Shown one piece after another: positions 18,215 through 27,095 of a stretch of 64,000 bases of DNA (its first letter is position 1; each line of letters opens with the position of its first letter). The translations under genes and the position numbers were made by a program. The notes below the pieces were generated by a model, which saw nothing but the letters and a program-made list of their open reading frames with translations, did not search any database and was not told where the DNA came from. The stretch covers positions 1 to 64,000 of the forward strand of contig UQUM01000008.1 of assembly GCA_900544255.1 (NCBI GenBank), in the 5' to 3' direction. Source of the stretch: an uncultured Sutterella sp. (GTDB lineage: Bacteria > Pseudomonadota > Gammaproteobacteria > Burkholderiales > Burkholderiaceae_F).

Positions 18215-19081
18215 TTACTTCAACTTGTAGTCCGCAGCGCCCGCCCACGCCGGAATATAGGCACCTTTGTAACAGTCCTTCAGCGTCTGGGCAACGTTCT
18301 GAGCGTTATAGGCCTTCACCACCTTCAGGTAGTCCGGATTCTTCACGTCCGCGTCACGCGCCACGATGACGTTCACGAGACGCGAAAAGTACGGGTTCGT
18401 CTTCGGATCGACGTTTTCGGAGTAGATGGAATCCTTGTAGGGATCCAACTTCGCCGTGAAAGCGTTCCCGCCATTGATGACGGCCGCCGCGACGTCGGGA
18501 AGGAGATTTGCGAGCATGCCGGACTCGGCTTCCACGATTTCAATCTTGACGTTGTACTTCGTGATGTCGGTTTTGTTGGGGACGTAACCCTTCGCGGGAT
18601 CGAGTTCAATAAGGCCCGCCGCTTCCAAAAGCTTCAGCGCCCGGCCGCCGTTCGTGAGGTCGGCGGGGATTGCAATCTTGTCGCCGTCCTTGATGTCTTC
18701 CAACTTCGAAATCTTCGCCTTGTTATTGAAGATTCGCAGGGGCGTCACCACCGTGTCCCCGATCGCCGTCACCTTGTAGCCGTTGCGTTTCACGTCGTTG
18801 GCGAGGTAAGCCTTGTGCTGAAAGGCGTTCAAGTCAATTTCCTTATCGGCCAAAGCGCGGTTCGGGGTCGCGTAGTCCGAGTATTTGACGAGTTCCACGC
18901 GGAGTTTGTCTGCGGCGAGGTTTTCGTTCACCGTATCCCACTGCACGTTGTATTCGCCGACGACACCGACCTTGATGACTTTAACGTCGGACTTCGCGTC
19001 ATCTCCGCACCCCGTCAGTCCGAGGGAGAAAACGCCGGCCGCCGCGAGCAAAATAACGGATTTTTTGAACTGAATCGACAT
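18215..19081 (-). CDS. metQ: MetQ/NlpA-family substrate-binding lipoprotein
   Basis: 288-residue periplasmic binding lipoprotein of a methionine-type ABC importer. The signal peptide MSIQFKKSVILLAAAGVFSLGLTGC ends in a lipobox (LTGC). The mature part has the NlpA landmarks YATPNRALADKEIDLNAFQH, IPADLTNGGRAL and the NPYFSRLVNVIVAR segment. Start at 19081 rather than the upstream in-frame ATG gives the signal peptide at the very N-terminus. No intact MetN or MetI lies in the window; the adjacent ATPase remnant is of a different subfamily. Confidence 0.9.
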   Translation of the reverse strand: MSIQFKKSVILLAAAGVFSLGLTGCGDDAKSDVKVIKVGVVGEYNVQWDTVNENLAADKLRVELVKYSDYATPNRALADKEIDLNAFQHKAYLANDVKRNGYKVTAIGDTVVTPLRIFNNKAKISKLEDIKDGDKIAIPADLTNGGRALKLLEAAGLIELDPAKGYVPNKTDITKYNVKIEIVEAESGMLANLLPDVAAAVINGGNAFTAKLDPYKDSIYSENVDPKTNPYFSRLVNVIVARDADVKNPDYLKVVKAYNAQNVAQTLKDCYKGAYIPAWAGAADYKLK

Positions 19082-19424
19082 TGTGAGATTCCTGTTAATT
19101 GTATGGAAATAGGGAGAATTTGAGTTCGAAGAACGTGACGGACATCCGCCGTCAAGCTCAGAGAAGAAGCGGCACCGCCGCAGAAAATTCAACGCGTATC
19201 AGAAGCGCTGCGGTGTGCGGCTCAGAGCGAGCGGCACATTCGCATGGAGCGCACGTTGCGTGCGTTCGGGCGGATTGTCTGACGGTTGAAGGGCATGATG
19301 TTCGTATCGCTGAAAGTTGGTGCCGAACTCAAGACGGTTCGGCTTCACGGAAAGAACGATAGCGCAGAATGCCGATCGCCATTGAGGTAATACCGCAAAC
19401 TTTCTGCATTCCGCGCTAAATCCC

Positions 19425-20069
19425 GTGAGCCCTGTGTTTTCAGGGGCTACGGCATCCCGCTTAGGGAACATCACCTGCGTTTTTTCCGCTAAGACGGGAA
19501 ACTCGAAGAAGCCCTCCTACTCGGTAACCGCCAAGCAACGCAGCCGCATCGGCATGGTCTTTCAGAGCTTCAACCTCTTTCCCCATATGACGGTGCTTGA
19601 AAACGTCATGGAAGTTCCGGTACACGTGCACGGGGAAAATCCCGACATCGTGCGCGAGCGCGCCTTGAACCTTCTCGCGCGCGTGGGGCTAGCTGAAAAA
19701 GCTAACAAATACCCCAAGCGCCTTTCGGGCGGCCAGCAGCAGCGCGTTTCGATTGCTCGCGCCCTCTGCATCAAACCGGATCTCCTCCTTTTTGACGAAC
19801 CCACGTCGGCCCTTGATCCGCAGTTGGTGGACGAAGTTCTCGGAGTCATCCGGCAGATCGCCGACGACGGCTTCACGATGGTGGTCGTCATGCACGAAAT
19901 TCCCTTTACGCGCGAAGTCGCGGACTGGGTCGTTTTCATGGCGGACGGCGTCGTCGTTGAGCAGGGTAAACCCAAGGACGTGCTCGTGCATCCCAAGAAA
20001 GACCGCACGAAAGAATTCTTAAAGCGCTACCTCGCACAGGCAGCGGAAACGTCCGGACAAGCGGCCTGA
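19425..20069 (+). pseudogene. 5'-truncated polar amino-acid ABC transporter ATPase
   Basis: From about residue 41 the product aligns with GlnQ/HisP-type ATPases: RIGMVFQSFNLFPHMTVLENV (Q-loop), LSGGQQQRVSIARAL signature, LLLFDEPTSALDPQ Walker B, D-loop and VVVMHE H-loop. The N-terminal third is missing: there is no GxxGxGKST Walker A, and the first 40 residues bear no resemblance to the family. Such a protein could not bind ATP, so this is a remnant of a deletion whose junction lies near 19.5 kb. A good terminator still follows it. No permease gene is adjacent. Confidence 0.85.
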
Positions 20070-20092
20070 CGGCGTCTTTGAATCGGTTGACA

Positions 20093-20129
20093 TCACCTCG
20101 GTGGGGCTTTCCTGCCGGGGTGAGTTTTT
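20093..20129 (+). terminator. Terminator of the truncated ABC ATPase gene
   Basis: Nine-base-pair stem with one G-T pair (20093-20101 with 20115-20123) followed by five T. Confidence 0.75.
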
Positions 20130-20205
20130 ATGCGCGGAGGTTTTGTTGGAAATTTGCAAACGACAGGTGTACCCCAACTGAAACACCTGCTTCGACGCCA
20201 TGAAA

Positions 20206-20219
20206 TTCAGTGCACTGAA
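20206..20219. promoter_or_regulatory. Palindromic operator candidate upstream of the autotransporter promoter
   Basis: Perfect 14-nt palindrome ttcagtgcactgaa ending 4 bp before the -35 element, a position suited to an activator or repressor. The regulator is unknown. Confidence 0.45.
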
Positions 20220-20223
20220 AACT

Positions 20224-20252
20224 TGACAAAAGGTGCTGGGGGGGGGTATCGT
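20224..20252 (+). promoter_or_regulatory. Autotransporter promoter with poly-G tract in the spacer
   Basis: A perfect TTGACA -35 (20224-20229) is followed by a 17-bp spacer and TATCGT (20247-20252) as -10. The last eight spacer bases are a homopolymeric G run (20239-20246). Slipped-strand changes in the run would alter the spacer from its optimal 17 bp, as described for the meningococcal porA promoter. The 5' untranslated region then holds a stem gttgcgc/gcgcaac (20298-20304, 20312-20318) followed by gtttta, a possible attenuator. Confidence 0.72.
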
Positions 20253-20342
20253 AAGACGACGATTATGATTTTCAATCGTAATTCGTAGCTTATTTAGGTT
20301 GCGCTTATCACGCGCAACGTTTTATACAGCATGGGAGCTACC

Positions 20343-22493
20343 ATGAATTCTCGAACCGTACTCAATCAAGCTATAGTCGCAGCCGTCGCCTTACTTTCTT
20401 ATCAAGGTACATTCGCTGCTGATGCAGAAAATATCCATACAGAATCTTCCTTCAGCGATGGTCTTTCTTATGAATCATCCACGCATCGCTTTACGGCTGA
20501 GAACATCGTTTTTGACAATGTCACCACTGGCGACACAATTTTGGCTAGTAAGGCCGGAAAAGTTTATGTTGGCGGCGATAACACTAAAACTATTACGATC
20601 ACCAACTCAAATGCTAAAGGCTATGACGCTGTATCAGCTTTTGCTAAAGGCGCAACTGGGAATTTTGTTAAGATTCAAGCATCAGATAGCATAAACATTA
20701 AATCGGCGACTTGTGGGATTTGGGGACAATCCAACAACGATCAAACTACTCGTGACGAAAATTCAAGCCTTGTGTCTCTTTCAGCAAAAAACATCAGCAT
20801 CGAGGCCAAAAAACAAGCTATTGCTGCATATTCCAATAGTCGAGTAGATATCGAAGGTGAAAATATTTATCTTTCATCTGAAGGATCTACATTGATCGAA
20901 ACCCGCGGAAATGCCGTCGTCAATATAAACGCCAACGGTACAGCTAAAAAGGTCATCCTTAAGGGTAACTTAGCTTTTTCTACCCCAGGGAACAAAGACA
21001 ATAGTGGCGCCAAGATTAATTCTTACGTTACCATCAATTTAGCGGGCGCAGATTCTTCGTGGGAAGGCTCTGTAGTTCGCTCCTATCCCGATTATCTGAA
21101 AGACCAAACGGATAAACTGTCGGTTACAGGATTGAAGTTGAGCCTGTCCGACGGAGCTCAGTGGACTCCGTCTAAAGTCACTTCTACGGCAGAATCCGCG
21201 GAAAAAGATGGCGTCACATGGATCCAATATGGTGACGCCCAAAACATCAACTCGCTTACTCTGAGTAATGGCGTCATCAATTTAAACGACGCATCACAAA
21301 CGCTGGTAGTTGAAAAGATCGCAGGTACTGGGGGCACAATTAACATTGCCGCAACAACTAACGACGGCACAAGCCTCAATACAGCTACCTTGAAAGCTAC
21401 AAACGGTACAGTTGAAAAACTCAACGTATCATTAACCGGCATTGACGCGGACGACATTTCCGATGCTAATTCTGCGCTTGCTTCTGCTGCAGGCGCCGTG
21501 TCCGCCGGCACTTCTAAGACTATCGTCACCATTAAAGAAGGTGCGGTAAACGGTGCGATTACGGCCGACACCACCGGCGGCACCGTCAAAAGCGTAACGA
21601 CAACGGAAAACACCAAACTCACCGCCTTCAACTCCGTCTCTGCCATGGCAACGATGGCTTGGCGCCACGACATGAACGACCTCACGAAGCGTATGGGTGA
21701 ACTGCGCGACAGCCCCGAAGGCATCGGCAGCTGGGTTCGCTTCTACGGTTCTGAGCAGGAATACGGCCGTCAAAACGTGACGAGCAAGAGCACGTCCGTA
21801 CAGTTGGGTTCCGACTACGACATCGGCAGCGGCTGGAAGGTGGGCGGCACCTTCACCTACACCGACGGAACGTCCAAGTATGACAACGGCAGTTCCGACA
21901 ACAAGGCCTACGGCGTTGCGGCGTACGGCTCCTGGCTCGCCGACAACGGTGCGTTCGTCGACTTGATCGGCAAATACAGCCGCCTTTCGAGCGACTTTGA
22001 ATTGAGTTCGATGGACGGCAAATCGAAGAACAACGCTCTCTCCACGAGCGTTGAAGCCGGTTGGCATATTCCCTTTGCCGAACTCGCCTTCGTCGAACCG
22101 CAGGCGGAATTGACCTACGGCGTCGTGTTGGGCGACGACTTCACCACCTCCAACGGTGTGAAGATCAGTCAGGAAGACACCGAAGCCCTGATCGGCCGCT
22201 TGGGCGTGCGTACGGGCTTCCACTTCCCCAACAAGAAGGGAACGGTCTACGCCCGCGCATCCGTCCTGCATGACTTCAAGGGTGAATCCGAATTCACCGC
22301 AAGTCTCGTTGACGACGCCTCAGTGCGCTCCACGATGAAGGACGACATCGGCGGCACGTATTACGAAATCGGCGTCGGTGCCAACTTCAACTGGACCGAC
22401 AACGCCTACTCCTACGTTGACCTCGAAAAGCAGAACGGCGGCGACGTGAAGGAAAACTGGCGTTGGAACGTCGGTTTCCGCTACGTCTGGTGA
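20343..22493 (+). CDS. Type V autotransporter, AT-rich passenger plus beta-barrel
   Basis: 716 residues. ATG at 20343 has GGGAG 6 nt upstream. An N-terminal signal peptide (MNSRTVLNQAIVAAVALLSYQGTFA) is followed by a Thr/Ser/Asn-rich repetitive passenger (about residues 27-420) of beta-helix character. The last 270-280 residues form the autotransporter translocator barrel: GSWVRFYGSEQEYG, alternating amphipathic strands and a terminal aromatic strand ending RYVW. The passenger DNA is visibly AT-rich while the barrel DNA (from about 21.5 kb) has the GC-rich usage of the chromosome, implying modular assembly. It is probably exposed on the outer membrane; the binding partner is unknown. Confidence 0.88.
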   Translation: MNSRTVLNQAIVAAVALLSYQGTFAADAENIHTESSFSDGLSYESSTHRFTAENIVFDNVTTGDTILASKAGKVYVGGDNTKTITITNSNAKGYDAVSAFAKGATGNFVKIQASDSINIKSATCGIWGQSNNDQTTRDENSSLVSLSAKNISIEAKKQAIAAYSNSRVDIEGENIYLSSEGSTLIETRGNAVVNINANGTAKKVILKGNLAFSTPGNKDNSGAKINSYVTINLAGADSSWEGSVVRSYPDYLKDQTDKLSVTGLKLSLSDGAQWTPSKVTSTAESAEKDGVTWIQYGDAQNINSLTLSNGVINLNDASQTLVVEKIAGTGGTINIAATTNDGTSLNTATLKATNGTVEKLNVSLTGIDADDISDANSALASAAGAVSAGTSKTIVTIKEGAVNGAITADTTGGTVKSVTTTENTKLTAFNSVSAMATMAWRHDMNDLTKRMGELRDSPEGIGSWVRFYGSEQEYGRQNVTSKSTSVQLGSDYDIGSGWKVGGTFTYTDGTSKYDNGSSDNKAYGVAAYGSWLADNGAFVDLIGKYSRLSSDFELSSMDGKSKNNALSTSVEAGWHIPFAELAFVEPQAELTYGVVLGDDFTTSNGVKISQEDTEALIGRLGVRTGFHFPNKKGTVYARASVLHDFKGESEFTASLVDDASVRSTMKDDIGGTYYEIGVGANFNWTDNAYSYVDLEKQNGGDVKENWRWNVGFRYVW

Positions 22494-22517
22494 CGGCATT
22501 GACTGACGCGTAAAAGG

Positions 22518-22554
22518 CGGGGTGCCGGGAACTGAAGCGGCACCCCGTTTTTTT
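22518..22554 (+). terminator. Terminator of the autotransporter gene
   Basis: Perfect 9-bp stem cggggtgcc (22518-22526) and ggcaccccg (22539-22547), then seven T. Confidence 0.9.
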
Positions 22555-22563
22555 GACACAGCC

Positions 22564-22896
22564 ATGAAAATCACCTTACCGCCCGAAAAGCGGCAGGCGG
22601 CCGTCGACTGCTTTCAAAAAGGTCTGGGGTACAAACGCACGGCCGAAGTAATCGGCGTTTCCGCCTCCACCGTGCGCGATTGGAAGCGGCTTTGGAATGC
22701 CGGCAAGTTTTCCGTCAACCCCATGGTGAGCTCGTTGGGACCGCTCACACCGAGTGAAAAGGAAATCATTCGGGACAGACGAATAAAAGGCAACTGCACG
22801 GAAGCGATAGCCCGGACGCTCGGACGACCGGCTGCTACCATCGCCAATTTCCTGCATTCTGCTGAATTTCTGCCTTTTCTGGCTGATGCCACCTAA
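22564..22896 (+). CDS. Small transposase-like helix-turn-helix protein
   Basis: 110 residues from an ATG 9 nt after the preceding terminator's T-run; no ribosome site is evident. The N-terminal helix-turn-helix (LGYKRTAEVIGVSASTVRDWKR) resembles OrfA-type IS3-family and related transposase DNA-binding modules. A second helical motif (CTEAIARTLGRPAATIANFL) resembles the start of IS30-type proteins. No catalytic DDE domain follows, and no terminal inverted repeats were found. It may be a domesticated or orphan DNA-binding protein or a transposase remnant. Confidence 0.55.
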   Translation: MKITLPPEKRQAAVDCFQKGLGYKRTAEVIGVSASTVRDWKRLWNAGKFSVNPMVSSLGPLTPSEKEIIRDRRIKGNCTEAIARTLGRPAATIANFLHSAEFLPFLADAT

Positions 22897-23463
22897 AACC
22901 TTTGAAGAAGCCGGTTTCGTTAGCCCTGGCTTCAGACTGTTCGCTACGAACTCTACATAGTCTTCCGTCATCCTGCATGACGATTTTCCTGTCGTTACCC
23001 CGCCAAAAACATCTTTTTGCAGTCAGCATCCAGTAAAATTAACGTCAGCACGGTTGGGACTGGGTCTAGTCGTCGTTCTGACTCTCATCGTCGGAGCTCC
23101 TAAGAGTTCTTCCTATCGGAATGCTTCCGACAGGGCTGAAGAACCGTCAGGCACCGTAAAACCTGACGCCAAATACGACGAAAGCCCAGTGGTCGCAACA
23201 CTGAGCTTCGTCATTTCAACGAGGTTAAAGATGTCTCCAACATTCCCTTCCTCGTGCGAGGGCATTATGCCACATATCATCTGCTTCGGCGAAGTAACGT
23301 TCAATTTCAATATTGACGGGACGACGCTCCTGCTTCTGATGGTGCTTCTTGTGGTGCTCGGAACGGTACTTCTGAAGATTCTGAAGCTCCTTAAGAGCTT
23401 CTTCCACTAAGCGGAGAGGTACGGTAGGCAGCTCCGGCAGTTTTGGAGCCGCTGCCAACGTGT
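22897..23463. other. 567-bp region without a convincing gene; possible degenerate remnant
   Basis: Several short open frames occur on both strands but none has a clear ribosome site or recognisable family. The most protein-like is a minus-strand frame at 23225-23458 (77 codons, charged, with a His/Lys-rich stretch near its middle). A second minus-strand frame at 23113-23310 partly overlaps it in another register. That pattern would fit a frameshifted relic. The region follows an orphan transposase-like HTH gene and precedes the end of the trp operon. Confidence 0.35.
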
Positions 23464-24291
23464 CTACTGCCGCGTTGCCGCCTTCATCCTTCTGACATAG
23501 TCCGTGAGTTCCCGCGTCATGGCGGGCACATCCCCCAAGTACCGATTGACGATCTGCACCACCGCGGATCCCGCAATCACGCCGTCCGCGCCCCCGGCGA
23601 CGGCCGCCGCAACGTCGTCCGGCGTCGAAATCCCGAACCCCAACAATAAGGGCGCCGCTTTTCTGTCCCGCAGCTTTTTCACCACGGACTGGGAAAGATG
23701 CCCCTTCTTATCCGTACCGGTAATTCCCGCACGCCCCAAGAGATAAACGTAGCCCGTCGAGCGTTCCGCTATGGCCTCAGCCCTGGCGTCATCGAGTTCA
23801 GGCGGCGCAATCGCAATAAGGTGCAGACCGGCAGCCTGCGCCGCCCGATCCCATTCGGGTTCCGCTTCGCGCATGGCGATGGGTAAGTCTGCAATCAGCA
23901 CCGCATCTGCCCCGGCTTCGGCCGCCTTTTTGAAGAACACCTCCACGCCGGGGGCCGTCACGAGGTTGATGTAGACCAAAAGGCCCACCGGGATGTCGGG
24001 GTGCTTTGCGCGGATTCGGGCGAGCACCTCAAAACACCCGGCGGTCGTCGCGCCGGAAGCCAACGCCCGAACGGCAGACGCCTGGATGACGGGCCCGTCG
24101 GCGCAAGGGTCAGAAAACGGAATTCCCAATTCCAAGGCGTCTGCGCCCCCGGCAATCAGCGCTTCGATCACGACTTCCGACGTCGCCGCGTCGGGGTCGC
24201 AGAGATTTACAAAGGGCACGAAGGCCCCCTCACCTTTTTCACGAAGTCCGTCAAACAAGCGGGCCAAACGATCGGTACGGTTTTCAGTCAT
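23464..24291 (-). CDS. trpA: Tryptophan synthase alpha chain
   Basis: Cleaves indole-3-glycerol phosphate to indole and glyceraldehyde 3-phosphate, passing indole to TrpB. 275 residues. It has the ELGIPFSDPCADGPVIQ motif with catalytic Asp, the FVNLCDPD opening strand with the usual catalytic Glu region (ALELG), and the phosphate-binding GFGIST loop. Its ATG overlaps the trpB stop by 8 nt, indicating translational coupling. It is the last gene of trpD-trpCF-trpB-trpA. Confidence 0.96.
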   Translation of the reverse strand: MTENRTDRLARLFDGLREKGEGAFVPFVNLCDPDAATSEVVIEALIAGGADALELGIPFSDPCADGPVIQASAVRALASGATTAGCFEVLARIRAKHPDIPVGLLVYINLVTAPGVEVFFKKAAEAGADAVLIADLPIAMREAEPEWDRAAQAAGLHLIAIAPPELDDARAEAIAERSTGYVYLLGRAGITGTDKKGHLSQSVVKKLRDRKAAPLLLGFGISTPDDVAAAVAGGADGVIAGSAVVQIVNRYLGDVPAMTRELTDYVRRMKAATRQ

Positions 24292-25537
24292 GACGGCCTC
24301 CTTCGCTGTCGGTCAATTTCCGGGCAGCGTTAACATCGAGCCGCCCATCGGTAAAGAGCCCCTTTTCTTCCAAAATCCGGCTCACGGTAAAGATGTCCTT
24401 GTCGCCGCGCCCCGAAAGGTTGACGATGAGTTTTTGTTCCTTCTCCGGATTCGCGCGCGCCAATTTCAAGGCGTACGCCAATGCGTGCGAACTTTCGAGC
24501 GCCGGAATGATTCCTTCTCGACGCGAGAGTTCCACAAAGGCCGCAAGCGCTTCATTGTCCGTCACGCTCACATAGTCCGCACGCCCCACGGACTGCAGGT
24601 AGGCGTGTTCAGGCCCCACGGACGGAAAGTCAAGCCCCGCGGAAACGGAATAGGATTCTTCGATCTGCCCGTCTTCGGTCTGCATGTTGAAGGACCGCGC
24701 CCCGAAGAAAATCCCGGGCGTGCCTTTTTCCAGAGTCGCTCCGTGCCGACCGGACGTGAGGCCCTCGCCCGCGGGTTCGACGCCGATCAATTTCACCCCG
24801 ATTTCGGGTACAAAGTCCGTAAAAAGTCCGATCGCGTTCGAGCCCCCGCCCACGCAGGCGATGACGGCGTCGGGCAACCCGCCCTCAACCGCCCGATATT
24901 GGCGCTTGGCTTCTTCTCCGATCACTTTCTGAAATTCCCGCACGATCGTCGGGAACGGATGCGGCCCCGCGGCGGTACCCAACATATAGTGCGTCGTCTC
25001 AAAACTCCCGGCCCAATCCCGCAACGCCGCATTGCAGGCTTCTTTCAAGGTGCCGCGTCCTGCGGTGACGGGAATGACCTCGGCCCCCATCAATTCCATA
25101 CGAAACACGTTGGGCTTTTGCCGTTCGACGTCTTTCGCCCCCATGTAAACGCGGCACTGAAATCCCATCAGTGCACACGCAAGGGCCGTCGCCACGCCGT
25201 GCTGCCCTGCGCCGGTTTCCGCAATGATGCGGGTTTTGCCCATGCGTTTCGCAAGCAGCGCCTGCCCCAGTACCTGGTTCGTTTTATGCGCCCCGCCGTG
25301 CACCAAGTCTTCGCGCTTTAAGTAAATCGTGGTTTTCGTCCCGGCCGTGAGATTACGGCATTTTGTCAAGGGTGTCGGACGTCCGGCGTAAGTCGTGAGA
25401 AGTTCCGCGAGTTCCGACTGAAACGCGGGGTCGTTGCGCGATTTAATAAACGCCGCTTCCAACTGATCCAAGGCCGGGATCAAAATTTCCGGCACAAACT
25501 GTCCGCCGAAGCGACCGAAATAAGGATTGAGTTTCAT
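24284..25537 (-). CDS. trpB: Tryptophan synthase beta chain
   Basis: PLP enzyme condensing indole and serine to tryptophan. 417 residues from MKLNPYFGRFGGQFVPE; the open frame reaches 25576 but this start is family-typical and lies 11 nt after the trpCF stop. The PLP lysine is Lys85 in LKREDLVHGGAHKTNQ, the AETGAGQHGVA loop follows, and the phosphate-binding CVGGGSNAIG is present. Confidence 0.97.
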   Translation of the reverse strand: MKLNPYFGRFGGQFVPEILIPALDQLEAAFIKSRNDPAFQSELAELLTTYAGRPTPLTKCRNLTAGTKTTIYLKREDLVHGGAHKTNQVLGQALLAKRMGKTRIIAETGAGQHGVATALACALMGFQCRVYMGAKDVERQKPNVFRMELMGAEVIPVTAGRGTLKEACNAALRDWAGSFETTHYMLGTAAGPHPFPTIVREFQKVIGEEAKRQYRAVEGGLPDAVIACVGGGSNAIGLFTDFVPEIGVKLIGVEPAGEGLTSGRHGATLEKGTPGIFFGARSFNMQTEDGQIEESYSVSAGLDFPSVGPEHAYLQSVGRADYVSVTDNEALAAFVELSRREGIIPALESSHALAYALKLARANPEKEQKLIVNLSGRGDKDIFTVSRILEEKGLFTDGRLDVNAARKLTDSEGGRHD

Positions 25538-25547
25538 GATGTTCCTT

Positions 25548-27095
25548 TTAATAACGGCGCCCGGCCACGGCCGCAAACGCCCGTCCGATTTTTTCCGCCG
25601 ACTTCACGCCCGGGGCGTCTTCCACCCCCGAATTAAAGTCAAAGCCCGATAGACGAAGTCCCGCCGACAACGCGGCCCGCTGCAGATCAATGACGTTCTC
25701 CGGCGTAATCCCTCCGGCCAACGTCACCCGGGGAAGCGTCGCAAAAAGCGGCAGCAGATCCCTGTCAAACCCCGAGCCGGTACCTCCTGCGGCATGATCG
25801 AGCGTCACGCGGTCAATGAGCCCCGCTTTAAAAGCCGCTTCAATTTTCCGCACGTCGTCCTTTAACGCCGCCCTGCAGTCCGCTGAAGCCACGGTCGGCA
25901 ATCCCACGGCGACGACCGTCTTGATGTCGGGGAACACCCTTCTCAGTACCTCGGCCGTTTTCAATACCTGACTGAGATCCCCGTGCAGCTGCACGACGTC
26001 CGCCTGCATCGCGTCCAATGTCTTTAAAACCTCGCCCGTCACCTCCTGCGCATCCGCCACTGCGACGATTTCCACCGGAAGACCCGCGACTTCGGTTTGA
26101 CGCCGAACCGCCGCCGACAACTCCGCCGCGGCTTGCGTCGACACCTTTCGAGAAGAGCGTTCCGCAAGAATGATGCCGACGGCGACAGCCCCGGCTTTGG
26201 CCGCCGCCACGGCATCTTTAACGCGCGTGATGCCGCAGACTTTGCTTTTTCCGTAAAGAAGTTCGCGAACGCCGACGGAAACGTCGGGCGCTTTCGAAAC
26301 CGCCGAACCGCATAAAAACACCCGGGCCGAAGAAGCCGCCAAATCCGCCGCCGTTACGTAACCCGATTCCGCCACAACGACCGCGTTCTTCGAAGCCGCG
26401 TCAAGCAACGTTTCAACACGACGCCGATCAACGGTGAGTGTCCGCAGGTCGCGGTTATTGATGCCGATGAGACGGGCGCCCAACCGCCGGGCCCGCGCAA
26501 GATCCGTTTCAGAATCGGCTTCCGTCAAAATTTCCACCCCCAAGCTTTGAGCAAAGGCCGCGAGTTTCCGATACCCGACGTCGGATAACACCGAAAGCAT
26601 CAAAAGTACGGCGTCCGCCCCCGCACGCGCCGCCGCGAGAATCTGCTCTTCCTTCACAAAGAAGTCCTTCGCGAGAATCGGCAGCACCGTCTTTTGCCGA
26701 ATATCGGCCAAGCGATCAAAACTTCCCGCGAAAAAGTCGGGTTCCGTCACCACCGACACCGCGTCCGCGAACCGGCCGTACGTCCGGGCATAAACGTCCG
26801 TGTCGACCCTCCCGCGCATCAGGCCTTCCGAGGGCGACGCCGCCTTCACTTCCAAAATGAAGCGCCGGCCAGACGCCCTCAGCGCCCGTTCCAATACCGC
26901 AGCCCGCGTCACACGAGTCGCCCGCATTTCCCGCACGGTCCGCATTGAAATCGCTTCCGGAAACGTGCGTGAAGCGGCCGCCGTCACGATCGACGCCAAC
27001 ACCGTACCGTTCATGCCCGCGGCGTTGAGGTCGGGATTCGCCGCCAAGGCGGGCGGCAGCACACCGGGAAGCGCCTTTTTCAAAAACGAGGCCAT
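25548..27095 (-). CDS. trpCF: Bifunctional indole-3-glycerol phosphate synthase / phosphoribosylanthranilate isomerase
   Basis: 515-residue fusion. Residues about 1-270 form the TrpC barrel (FILEVKAASPSEGLMRG, ILAKDFFV, AVLLMLSVLSD, INNRDLRTL, VAESG). Residues about 275-515 form the TrpF barrel (KVCGITRVKDAVAAAKAGA, VQLHGD, TLDHAAGGTGSGFD, LAGGITPENV, FDFNSGVEDAPGVKS). Together they carry out two consecutive steps from phosphoribosylanthranilate to indole-glycerol phosphate. The fusion is standard in enterobacteria but most Burkholderiales keep trpC and trpF separate. The start overlaps the trpD stop (TAATG). Confidence 0.95.
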   Translation of the reverse strand: MASFLKKALPGVLPPALAANPDLNAAGMNGTVLASIVTAAASRTFPEAISMRTVREMRATRVTRAAVLERALRASGRRFILEVKAASPSEGLMRGRVDTDVYARTYGRFADAVSVVTEPDFFAGSFDRLADIRQKTVLPILAKDFFVKEEQILAAARAGADAVLLMLSVLSDVGYRKLAAFAQSLGVEILTEADSETDLARARRLGARLIGINNRDLRTLTVDRRRVETLLDAASKNAVVVAESGYVTAADLAASSARVFLCGSAVSKAPDVSVGVRELLYGKSKVCGITRVKDAVAAAKAGAVAVGIILAERSSRKVSTQAAAELSAAVRRQTEVAGLPVEIVAVADAQEVTGEVLKTLDAMQADVVQLHGDLSQVLKTAEVLRRVFPDIKTVVAVGLPTVASADCRAALKDDVRKIEAAFKAGLIDRVTLDHAAGGTGSGFDRDLLPLFATLPRVTLAGGITPENVIDLQRAALSAGLRLSGFDFNSGVEDAPGVKSAEKIGRAFAAVAGRRY

